DNA of 64,000 bases from Sycon ciliatum. Taxonomy: Eukaryota; Porifera; Calcarea; Leucosolenida; Sycettidae. Below are positions 11,290 to 21,607 of the stretch, in pieces. The stretch's first letter is position 1, and each line of letters starts with the position of its first letter. Position numbers and translations under genes: made by a program. Location: contig NC_088645.1 in the NCBI RefSeq assembly GCF_964019385.1, positions 19,891,158-19,955,157 on the forward strand, given 5' to 3'. The notes below the pieces were generated by a model, which saw only the letters and a list, made by a program, of their open reading frames with translations, was not told the origin of the DNA and searched no databases.

Positions 11290-11405
11290 CCATGCTAGCT
11301 TGGGATACCAGCCCGTGTGAAGCGACTGCTTGCTTGCACACAAGATCGAGGTGGCACAGCCTGCACATGTATCTCGCATTCAGGCGCGAAGCCTAGCTCG
11401 TTATC
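11290..11405 (-). pseudogene. decayed calponin-repeat tail downstream of the stop codon
   Basis: Immediately after the TAG of the short transgelin-like gene, the same frame goes on as DNELGFAPECEIHVQAVPP and then QASSRFTRAGIPS before a second stop. This aligns with the C-terminal half of exon 3 in the neighbouring full gene (ENKRGFTDDEIRAQSA and AASHGLASQAGM). The nucleotides also align (for example CCAGYCCGTGYGAAGC on the plus strand). It is the relic of a calponin repeat lost after a premature stop. Confidence 0.7.
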
Positions 11406-12882
11406 CTAGGCGCCGTACTGTGGTACTGCACTGTTCCGCATGGCCAGGGAACACCGGCCCACTTGGTCGAGTGTGTTGATAACGCGACTGAACGGTCCTT
11501 TCTCCCCGTTGTACAGATCCTCCGGCTGCAGCGACAACAAGAACAGAAAGCGGCCAAGACTTGGCAAGAGACTGCGGAACACTTAGATCCCGGTGGTTTT
11601 CGTACCCGTGACCCATTCCTCTAATCCTACTCAGGGCCACCTATAGAAGGTGTGTGAATGATTTAATGGGCGAATTTTCAAATAGGCACTTCAACAGTAA
11701 TCACACAGCATGGCTCTGAGGATTTTCTAGTGGGCGGACTTAGTGCAGCGCTGTGCCGCGGCTTCGCCAAAGCATCCCAACTGATAATGCAATCCCATAA
11801 CTTCTATAGTATCCAGCCAGCCGTACAACGTTAGTTTATTGAGCACATCATCATGAATATGCGAACCACACCTACCCTAAGCTAGGAAACCACACGCATA
11901 AGAAACGCATCGCAGTTACAGACAAACGGACAGACAACCAGACCGACGGACAGACAGGTAGAGAGCCAAAGAGACTGGCAGACAGATAGAGAGCCCAAGA
12001 GACTGACAGACAGAGAAACAGACAGGGAGACAGAGAGAGTCATACAATCATAGTCATCCGTGATGTTACCGTACCTGGAATAAGTCGTCGTCCTTCACAC
12101 CGATTTCCTTAGCGGCATTCAGGAACATGCTAATGTTGTCCATGCAGGCGAACTGCGTTTGCGGGTCAACTCTCATGTCTGGAATCCTTCTTGGATCGCC
12201 CACAGACTTCATGAAGCGACAGAGACGTGTTCCGTCCTGTAAGAAAATAAGCATCCACAGCATCCGTCCTTTATTGCTGTAATTTTGCCAAACTCAGCTT
12301 TCCCTGGCACTAGTTCTTCGCAACCGAATATTGAACACTCCTCGTAGCGTTGGAAAGCATGCGCTTTCATTTTTTTATCAGATTGCACATACCTACGGTT
12401 CTGCCCCCTGCCTGCCGGTGCGCCTACCTACCTTCCTTTCTACCTGCCACCCTTTCCACCTTGCTTTCCGCCCTGGTTCTCTGAAGAACCTTTCTCCCAG
12501 CAAGATCTAGTCCTTCGGTTATTCTATCGATCTACCGCATTAGGGCTTAAATGTTACCACGTGCCAACCATCCAGCCTAATTGTGTCTTGTTTAACATTT
12601 TTGTTACCTTTTTTTCTAACGTGGCTGACAATAGTGACAAAGACCTGCGGTTTTGTTGAACGGACACCAAAGAGGTCTGCAACAATGCGTCCAACCTACC
12701 TTCAAAAACTCTTGGATGTCTTTCCAATCGTGACTCTTGCACGCATCTGCTGGATTGTCCAGGACAGCGTTCAGCCAGGAGACGATCTTTTCTGGAATAT
12801 CTGTTGCAGCAAAGGCATCCATCTTCTCCTCGAGCTTACCGTCCGTTTGGGGAACTAGCCCATATCCAGTGGGTCGCTGCAT
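11406..12882 (-). CDS. transgelin-like protein, CH domain only (three exons)
   Basis: Three minus-strand exons, 12882-12700, 12236-12075 and 11525-11406, join in phase 0 across canonical introns (AAG|GTAGGT, TTACAG|GAC, CAG|GTACGG, CTGCAG|CCG) to give 154 residues. The calponin-homology domain is complete: EKIVSWLNAVL, HDWKDIQEFLKDGTRLC, FACMDNISMFLNAAKEIGV, and FQ followed by PEDLYNGEKGPFSRVINTL. In this family the CH domain, with the calponin repeat, serves actin binding and bundling in the cytoskeleton. Intron positions and phases match the gene at 17219-20185 exactly, so the two are tandem duplicates. This copy stops about 50 residues early and lacks the calponin repeat, so it is either a shortened paralogue or an early pseudogene. 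Splice sites and the CH frame are all intact, which favours expression. Confidence 0.82.
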
Positions 12883-12975
12883 GTTCGTCGAAGATGATGG
12901 GCGCGTGGGAAGACAGAGCTATTTTGTGTTTCGCTGAGGAAGAAAAAGCAGTGTAACAGAATCAGATCGAGCACC

Positions 12976-12988
12976 GCTATTTGTAGGC
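12976..12988 (-). promoter_or_regulatory. TATA-like core promoter of the short transgelin gene
   Basis: The minus strand reads CCTACAAATAGCGGTGC about 100 bp before the start codon. The equivalent site of the paralogue reads CCTACAAAAAGGCAGCGC, and the flanks are also similar, so the element is conserved between the duplicates. Confidence 0.55.
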
Positions 12989-13784
12989 CTTGTGATGCTG
13001 ATCAACGTCGCGACTAGTCGACTTGCAAGCGTAAAAAATAGTACATGTATGTACATGTACTTGAAGTATTTCGGTAGGGAGTCGGTAGAGCTTGGGCTGG
13101 CGATGACAGTGCCAGGCGAAGAATAGCCAACTACAAGAAGATAAAAATGAACTCGGATTCCCAAAGATTATCGCTGAAGGCACTGAATTACATGCGAGTT
13201 ATGGGAGGCCCCTGCCGTACGAGACCATCTTTACCAGATAGGCAGCTAGTGCTGATAGAGAGAAGGCAAGGAGCTGGTGGAAAACATTGGATGAGCCAAG
13301 TCTAATCTTCGTGAGTGGGGTCAACAGGTTCAGGCCATTGTTCATTTGCAGTGGCGTACATCTCATTGTCTTCACAAGATCGCAGCAGCTACACAGGAAT
13401 GGACGGCTTTGTTGTCCGCAGTCCACTTCTGGTGGCTGAAACAAAGAGCCTCTTCAGGCTCTTGGCCATGACAGTGATTATGCACCACCATTAGGATTAT
13501 TATTATTATGAGCATTATCAGCAGTGATGGGCGGCCGTGAAGGGTAGCTCGTATCGCATCGCATTGGAGCTAGCAAGGCGTCGAATGAAGGCTTACGCCT
13601 ATGATCGGACTCGGACGGACATATGCCAAGATGGTGGAGTATGCGCTTGATATACAGTTTAGCAGGCAAGACAATCTTTTCGAAGATCAATACCGGGCTG
13701 TTCAGTAGCTAGGGTATCTGTGCTAACAGATTAATCTGGCAAGGATCACGCAACTGTAGCAGCAGAGTGGATGGCCGCTGCAAG
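12989..13784. other. no gene recognised
   Basis: Upstream region of the short transgelin gene. Contains TGTACATGTA motifs at 13039-13060 and a short (ATT)n at 13496-13509. Nothing else stands out. Confidence 0.5.
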
Positions 13785-13892
13785 CACGTCGCCTGACTGG
13801 GATAGCACTTCGCCTGACTGGGATAGCACGTCGCCTGACTGGGATAGCACGTCGCCTGACTGGGATAGCACGTCGCCTGACTGGGATAGCAC
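13785..13892. repeat. 21-bp minisatellite, five copies
   Basis: Five tandem units of CACGTCGCCTGACTGGGATA plus G, nearly identical. The period is a multiple of three, so the minus strand reads a repeated SQSGDVL heptad in a short frame with no other support. The units are contiguous with no spacers, so this is not CRISPR-like. Confidence 0.95.
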
Positions 13893-14659
13893 GGCGGACC
13901 TGCCAGAGTTCTGAGAAGCTACACGTGCAGTCACACCCGCGGAGAATATTGGCTTTGATGATAAATCGGTGACATTGTTGGAATTAGATCATGCTCACTC
14001 TCCGAGCGGTCCCTGGTGTGTACTCAAACAAACGCAATACCTGTTGCCATGTCTGATCCTGCAACCCGCGCAGGACGTAGCAGGGGACACCGTTGTACAT
14101 TCTCTGTTTGCGAAGCCTGAGCATTCCGTTATTTTCACCATACACCTGAAACACTCCGTGGAGAGATTTTCTGATGTTGACTCTCTTCCCTTGATAGCAC
14201 CGTACCAGATGCTGAAATCATGTGCAAAATTCCAAGCCGTTGCATACACCCTTCCCAGAGGCCTTTGTATTCCCCTACGTTCTCTTGCTGTTGTTGTTCT
14301 CTTCCATTCTATATCTAGGCATGTGCACTTTCATAAAATTAAAAAAATGGTAATAAAAACTTAAAAAGGACCCTTGCTCTCATAGTACCGTTTACACCTG
14401 ATTTGGCTAATTCACTTGCTAGTTGCTTATAAGTCTATAGCAATAGGAATCCGACAGTGCTTGTGATATGAACAATGCGCACAGGTTCCGAGGGGCTATA
14501 TTTGTCGTGGCCTGGCATGAGTAATACATGGATGTGGCAAATGGGATCGAGGCCTTTGGCCTCTGGTTGGTGGATCTGATCTATCCTCCCCCACCGTTTA
14601 GGAGCCGCATCTGACGCCTGATCCTGGGGTGGTGGCGTCCCACGGAAGCGGAAAGGTGG
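13893..14659. other. no gene recognised
   Basis: Unique sequence. Frames on both strands carry no recognisable domain. Confidence 0.45.
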
Positions 14660-14667
14660 TTCTTGAC

Positions 14668-14689
14668 CAGGGAGTTGTACGACTCCTTG
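14668..14689. mobile_element. ultra-short palindromic insertion, 22 bp
   Basis: The insert starts CAGGGAGTTGTA and ends ACGACTCCTTG, so it is almost entirely self-complementary. It is flanked by the exact 8-bp direct repeat TTCTTGAC (14660-14667 and 14690-14697). Same family as 14777-14814, 80 bp away, and 48023-48060. Confidence 0.8.
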
Positions 14690-14776
14690 TTCTTGACCTG
14701 CCCGGTACACGAACCCCGTCGAGTTTTTTTATTATTTTTATTATTTTATATTTGTCCAGATGATATTGTTCTTAAC

Positions 14777-14814
14777 CAGGGAGTCGTCAAAAACCGGTAT
14801 TTGACGACTCCCTG
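14777..14814. mobile_element. ultra-short palindromic insertion, 38 bp
   Basis: A 38-bp palindrome beginning CAGGGAGTCGTCAAAAACC, with its near-perfect reverse complement following at once. It is flanked by the exact 8-bp direct repeat TTCTTAAC (14769-14776 and 14815-14822). The termini and 8-bp duplication are hAT-like. Confidence 0.85.
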
Positions 14815-14822
14815 TTCTTAAC

Positions 14823-15720
14823 CATACGTCTGAGTGACTGAAAAGAGATAATTATAAAAAATTGAAAACATGCCGCCCAGTTCAGTTCATAGTCTAGTAC
14901 CCAGCAGTAAGTCAGCAGCTTTCACTCGCATGATCCTGGGATGCCTTGTGAACTGATGTATCTTGAGTCCGCAGACCAAGTCGTCTTTTGAACGACAGCA
15001 GAAGCCTTGAGGCGAGTGGAGTGCTAACCAAGATTTTCGGCGTCTGCCAGCAATTAGAGAACAAGAGGAATTGATTAACAGAGGATAATCTGTGTATCAA
15101 CGATTAAGGCCCAGTTGATTGAGGAATCAGAACATTTCCAGGCAGAGTTGCCCATACGGTAATTCAGACCCGAGGAGCCAACAAATTTACTGGCATCATC
15201 GTCTTTACGGCATATCTGGCCTGGGACAAAGACTCGAAGCTTCCGATTGGGGTAGGTCCTGTCACGATGCTCACAGACAAACCGTGGCGTTATTTCTAAT
15301 CAGTGATTCAGGCCTATGCCTATGGAGATCCATTGTACACATGGCTGTTGTCTGAAAACGTTCATGGGAGATAAGGACGTGTTTAGTGACCACTACTTGG
15401 TACACAGAGAACTGGTCTGGAATGAGAGACAGGTGGTCTGGCTATGCAGGTGTCGTGTCTATGCAGGTGTCCGTATGATGAAAGGTGGGTTAAATGCAGT
15501 GCCTAGTACAAACGGTCTCTGCAAGCAGGTGGTAGCCGTGGTGGCAAAATATACGTCTTTAATACTCTATTGCAGAAGTGTGACCAGGTTTAAGTATTGA
15601 TACGAGTCTAGAATACTACTGTATTTCAGTACTGTTGCCATGGTAAATTTCGTGAGCATGCCTTTGAGTAATATCGCTCTCATGCTCTCTCCTTCTCCCC
15701 CTCTCTATCTCCCTTTATCT
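14823..15720. other. no gene recognised
   Basis: Unique sequence leading into the large pyrimidine microsatellite; no family-like reading frame. Confidence 0.45.
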
Positions 15721-15721
15721 C

Positions 15722-16597
<876 letters not shown>

Positions 16598-17218
16598 TTC
16601 TCTCTCAACACGTTCACATGCAATGCACATGCATATGCAGTACCGGAAAGGTCACCATCACGTGATCGGTAGAACTCCGGCCCATCATTTACAATGTACA
16701 TCAGTCTATGCGTCTTGCACCTCCATACGAAGTAAAGTGGGATACAACTGTACAGCACTTGTGGCGTTCCAGGCCACAGCACCAGTGAGAGAGGGGGGGG
16801 GGGGGGGGGGAAGAGAGAATGCACGCGGCAAAATGTTCATAATAGTATGTATGTACATTGTATTCTTGTTGAATCATTATAATTATTTTCAGTGTGAAGC
16901 ATAGTCATATGATGGGTTGAAAGGAAATCAATCACTTCTATTCCCAGCCATACAGTCATGTACAATGTCATGTACATGTAGATAAGTACTTCTATGTACT
17001 TGGCGTCTCAGAGCTAATCTACGATCAGTTTGTACATACATGTACGTGAACATAGGTCACATGACTGTACATCTTCCATCTTGCACACAGGTCTAGAATA
17101 AATCAGTCTCATTCATTATCTTTTCAGACTGCATCTGCTCAAGCGGAATTTGTTGGTGCCGCTGATTGATTATTAGTGTTTGTACAATAGTTCATGGCAT
17201 GCTGCGTTCCCGGGGTGT
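16598..17218. other. no gene; poly(G) tract
   Basis: Contains a run of about 20 G at 16792-16810 and several TGTACATG motifs (16959-17052). Downstream flank of the full transgelin-like gene; no clear minus-strand poly(A) signal was seen. Confidence 0.5.
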
Positions 17219-20185
17219 TTAGTCGGCGATGTGGCGACCAGTACCAGGTGCTCTCATACCAGCCTGTGATGCCAGTCCGTGCGAAGCAGCCGACTGCTTG
17301 GGCAAGACCGAGGCGGACTGGGCACGGATCTCGTCATCCGTGAAGCCTCTCTTGTTCTCCTGGGCCAGTGCTCCTCGTCCGCAGTACTCTGGTAGGTAAT
17401 ACTTGGACTTGCTGACCAGGCCCAGTGCATGCAGCATGGTGAGAACGTTCACAAACGGTCCCTTCACTCCCTCGTACAGGTCGCTTGTCTGCAGGTTCAG
17501 CAAAGCAAGAAGTCATAGCATCGTTAGTCATCATTAAGTCTATGTGCGGAGTACCATACTGGAAGTGACATATTAAAATAGCTTTGTCGTAGAAGACATA
17601 CTGAAGGGAGGATTCAGCGTGCCTTTCTAAACTTCACCTACTGCGCCAACAGAAAGGCTGTTTACGCCTCCCGCTGGCGGGTTCGGAGGCAACAACATGG
17701 ACTCATCTCACTGCGGTGCCATCCTCCAGAATACCCAACCAACAGCGAAGTGCACTGGGAAATCTTTCTGGAGCCTGCACAAAGGCCTTGTTCCTGTTGC
17801 ACATGCAGATCTGCAAGACATTCGACGTCATACCAATTTCATTCATGACGGCATAATAATTATTGTCTTATACGGCTGGCCACTGTCATGCCTACAATGT
17901 TTTATCATCGCTGTTCCGGACTGTCGTGTTCATCGCAATGATCTTACCTGGAAAAGGTCATTCCTCTTCACACCGTAAGCCTCCGCCGTTTTCAGGAACT
18001 TGCCAATGTTGTCCATACAGAAGAAGGCAGATTGGTTCCTGCTACACTTGATCTGCGGAATGCCGTCTTCTGAATCGCCGACAGCGTTCATGACACGGCA
18101 GAGACGTGATCCGTCCTGTGCAAACACAAGAATGGATCAGCAGGCTCTTACACAATAGTACAATAACCTCCATAGGAAGAAGATGACGTTCACACGTAAT
18201 ACATGGCAGTCATGTACAAGTACATTCGCCTCCATGTATTTATAATCAGGAAGCGTCCTGGCCTCATTACAGACTTGCACACGTACGTACGAATGCTGAA
18301 AAACGTCACGCACCCACTGTGTCGACCACAGGTGCTCCAGGGCATACCTTCAACTTTTCAAGATTAGATTTTCGTTCTCCCTTTCTAACCTGAACTACAC
18401 GAACGGCAGGGTGCGGTGTTTCGTCGGGGGATTCCCATTGTAATCTAACTCGATCACACACTCCCCTACACTCCGTCAGTGCAGTGCGCAGTGGAGCGAC
18501 GAGGCCCTACTGTGTTCATGGTGTTGGCCTACAATACATCCATGGCATCATTCGTGTCTTTCCTCCAGAGGAGTGACGCCACACGGTACAGCTGTCTTAG
18601 TTTTATCTTGTGAGACCATTGAAAGAACTGCCTGGGTATGGGTGGCCACTTCAGTGCCCGCGCAAGTGGCTTGTTTCACGGTCTTTGGAGGCCATGCGAA
18701 CTTATCTACATGACTGTACATGTTGGCCATACAGGTAGATCCACGTACTAGTGCCTGTAGTGTAAAGCTCTACTAGTATAGAATGTTTTTTGGAACTGCA
18801 ATGTACAATCATGCACATGTACATGATTGTACATGTGCATGTAACTGCAATACTCCTTTAGTACTACACGTACACGTAGTATACGTTCTGCTGAAGCTCA
18901 CACTTCATACTCATAGGGCTAGAGGCGTGAGTCTTAGCGCATGACAAAGCGCTTCCTGAGCAAGTAAAATATTACTTGGTGAAAAGAAGGAGTGAAAAAT
19001 GTCCCTCTCATGCGATTAGCACTTTGCATGGTGTATGAATGACGCCTTGGTGTTACATGCAGTGAAGATGATAGTGGTATGACTGTGTTACCTGCATCAC
19101 GTGACGAAACGATTTCATTCTACGCTTCGTCGCTAGACATCACTCAAGCTCCTTCAGTATTATGTATTCCTCTCGCACATTGATCAAAGACAGCGTTACT
19201 CTACGTGGCTGTGGCGTTAGTTGGGCAAAGTAACCTGCATTTCTTTTGCTGAGCCTAAAACTAAGACCCTTCATTGTACGCGTGTACACCATACTACATG
19301 CACACACCAAAGGTCACATTAAGATTCGATAAGATGATATGGAGCAGTATCTGGTAATCATCACTTGCTAGGCATGCATGTTTCTGACCGGCAGGGGTGA
19401 CTCCGTGACCTAGTGCACAGCGATCAAGCTATCCACTTCTCTTCCTGTATGTCAATTACGATAATGGCGAGAGGACTGGCACGTATGGTACAGACTCTAT
19501 CACTGCACTGCACATGTACATTTGGGTGAACTAAAGAGTAAAGTTCGGGTACATGTCCCTTGGATGAGGAGAGAAGCTCGCACACGAGAACTATGATAAC
19601 GATAATAATATTATGTACATGTGGAGCTCTTTCTTGCCTGAGATGCTACTACGATTGGGAAGAAAATTAATGCTCTGAAAGAAATTGGCCAAGGTGCATG
19701 TAGCATTAGACATCTCCTCGACTTGGCTCTTTATGGCAGGCCGTTGATCACTATGCTATCTCCGTTCTCTAGCGCTCAGAAACGACGAGACTTACAATAC
19801 ACATCCTCACTCAGGCCACTGTTTCCTCAGGTCAGATTTATAATATTTATGTAGGTACCAGATCAGCGTGCTGGGAGAAAACATACATTAGTATACAATC
19901 ATGTGTATCATTATGGTCTTATTGGACCTGGATAAGCGTCCATGATCAGCAAACATGTGGCGGGAAAGATTTTCACCAAAAAACTCTCAAGCCTACCTTC
20001 AAAAACTCATGGATGTCCTTCCAGTGGGCACTTTCACACACGTCCGCTTGATCGTCGAGCACAGCGTTAATCCAGTCAACGATGGCTTGTGGAACACCCT
20101 CCTCCTCCAGCTCGTCCAGCTTTGCCTCGAGCTTCTTCTCGATATCGGCAGCAAGACCAGATTTGGATGCACGGAAGTTCGACAT
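17219..20185 (-). CDS. transgelin/calponin-like protein (three exons)
   Basis: Exons 20185-19997, 18115-17948 and 17488-17219 join in phase 0 through canonical splice sites (AAG|GTAGGC, CACAG|GAC, CAG|GTAAGA, CTGCAG|ACA) to a 208-residue protein. Residues ~33-145 form a calponin-homology domain: QAIVDWINAVL, KDIHEFLKDGSRLCRVM, FFCMDNIGKFLKTAEAYGV, and FQ with TSDLYEGVKGPFVNVLTML. The tail carries one calponin-type repeat (HGLASQAGMRAPGTGRHIAD). Length and layout are those of transgelin/SM22, myophilin and Mp20: cytoplasmic actin cross-linkers of contractile or stress-fibre cells. It is a tandem duplicate of the shorter gene downstream. Intron 1 (1881 bp) carries a small palindromic insertion at 18802-18842. 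Introns otherwise hold no gene. Confidence 0.93.
18802..18842. mobile_element. 41-bp palindrome-rich insertion with 8-bp direct repeats, in intron 1
   Basis: The direct repeat AACTGCAA (18794-18801 and 18843-18850) brackets 41 bp. Within this, TGTACAATCATG and CATGATTGTACA form a 12-bp-stem hairpin, followed by TGTGCATGT. The ends are not CAGGGAG, so it is a different family from the 14.7-kb insertions but of the same size class. Confidence 0.55.
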
Positions 20186-20270
20186 GGTTTTGGTAGATTA
20201 AGGTCGAGAAAAACACACCTGTTTGCCTTTAGATAAGAAAGCAGAGTCTGACTAGTTCAGAAAGAGCGCT

Positions 20271-20285
20271 GCCTTTTTGTAGGCC
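20271..20285 (-). promoter_or_regulatory. TATA-like core promoter of the transgelin gene
   Basis: The minus strand reads GGCCTACAAAAAGGCAGCGC about 93 bp before the start codon, matching the position and flanks of the equivalent site in the paralogue. Confidence 0.55.
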
Positions 20286-20377
20286 CTGTGCTGCAAATTG
20301 ACCTCGTGAACCACAAGCGGAAAATTGCGTGCGGCTTCGCTGCGACATCAGGCTCGGCAAAGCTGGGGCTAGGGCTG

Positions 20378-20869
20378 TCAATACACCAGTACAGCGCTAA
20401 GGGACAGTCCTATCTTGTTCGTTACCGTGGCGGCCATGTCGTTCCTTGCTCGTTGTGTCAGTCGTCTCGCCAATGACCCGTGGAAGATGCGGCTGCAGAG
20501 GCCCTGTACAATCAGGCCAGGACACTCCCGACGAGCATCGATAGATTGCGAACGCGATAAATAGGTTAGAAGGTGTGCGGTGCGCCCGATACCACCGGGA
20601 AGAAGAACAGGGTTCACAGCGAGGCGCGTGCCACAAGGTGTACAAATGGGGACAACGGAGCACGCGAATTCCCTGTACCTGCCAGTTGAGTACACGATAC
20701 TGCATGCAATGCAGCGACGAAACGAAGTGTTGAGGTCTGCCACCACAGTCTGCCCACAGACAACAACCTCAGTAGCAATTGCACATGTTGTCACACAGAC
20801 AAACAGTGTAGCGACAAAGAACAACTCTTTGTTGAGAGCGGAGTGCAGTGGAACAGTTGCACAAGGCAC
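20378..20869 (-). CDS. hypothetical cysteine-rich secreted-type ORF
   Basis: A 163-residue frame with a plausible signal peptide near the start (ELFFVATLFVCVTTCAIA) and then a cysteine-rich part (VVVCGQT, RRCIACSI, FACSVVPICTPCGTRL). The spacing loosely recalls a TNF-receptor-type cysteine-rich repeat. After about residue 95 the composition becomes less protein-like, so if real this is probably a first exon ending near there. It lies about 100 bp upstream of the transgelin promoter on the same strand. No family was identified with confidence and it may be a chance frame. Confidence 0.25.
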   Translation of the reverse strand: MPCATVPLHSALNKELFFVATLFVCVTTCAIATEVVVCGQTVVADLNTSFRRCIACSIVYSTGRYREFACSVVPICTPCGTRLAVNPVLLPGGIGRTAHLLTYLSRSQSIDARRECPGLIVQGLCSRIFHGSLARRLTQRARNDMAATVTNKIGLSLSAVLVY

Positions 20870-21464
20870 AATCGCGGGAGGTCCTTTTACAGAGATCGTT
20901 TCAACGACACACTGGGAAGGACAACTTGCACTTTAGCACTTTGCTTCACAATTACACAGTCTCACTAAGTGTTCTGAACTTCTGACACAATAATTCATGG
21001 TGTATGGGAGTTGAGGTCTTCTTGTGTGATCGGAAGAGGTTTTGCAGCTGCTTTTAGTATGAATAATGTCGCACTGCCTGGCCCCAAAAAGATGAAACTG
21101 CATGCACAAGAACGCTGTCACCTGTTTCATATTGAGAGCATTAGGAGTGTCCCATCAAAATCCACTTGAACTCGATTTATGCAACATGATTTGCTCTGAC
21201 ATGACTGCATACACGCCTGATGCCGTCAGTTGTCACACGGGGACGAACGCAGCATTGTTTACCCAGTGGGCGAACATATTTGACAGGGAGGTATTTGTAT
21301 GTAGGAAGGCCATGACTTCGCAAGGCTCTATCTACATGATTGTACATATATGGCTCTTGTCTAGGCTATGCTTGTGGCACACACTAGTCACTAGTTAAGT
21401 TCGTCTATTAGTGGGCATCGCCCTAGTACTAGTAGTGCCAGTGCTTTCAGTATAGTGAGCGTCC
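20870..21464. other. no gene recognised
   Basis: Unique sequence between the cysteine-rich frame and the transposon left end. Confidence 0.45.
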
Positions 21465-21607
21465 ACATAGGCCCATTGCGTAATGATGTCATGCGTACGC
21501 GACCAGCCTGGAAAGTGCCGAGTTGTGGGCAGAAGCAAATCTACATTTGTAGGCCGTGTCAGCTGCTTCTGCAAGGAACACTTTTCGTAGTATTTTGTTT
21601 ATCGGAG

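Noticed and set aside
11401..11640. 79-residue minus-strand frame over the last transgelin exon
   Set aside because: It is in a different frame from the spliced CH-domain protein and has no similarity of its own.
13746..13934. Five-fold SQSGDVL peptide repeat; also considered as a CRISPR-like array
   Set aside because: Contiguous 21-bp minisatellite without spacers in an animal genome; the short frame has no further support.
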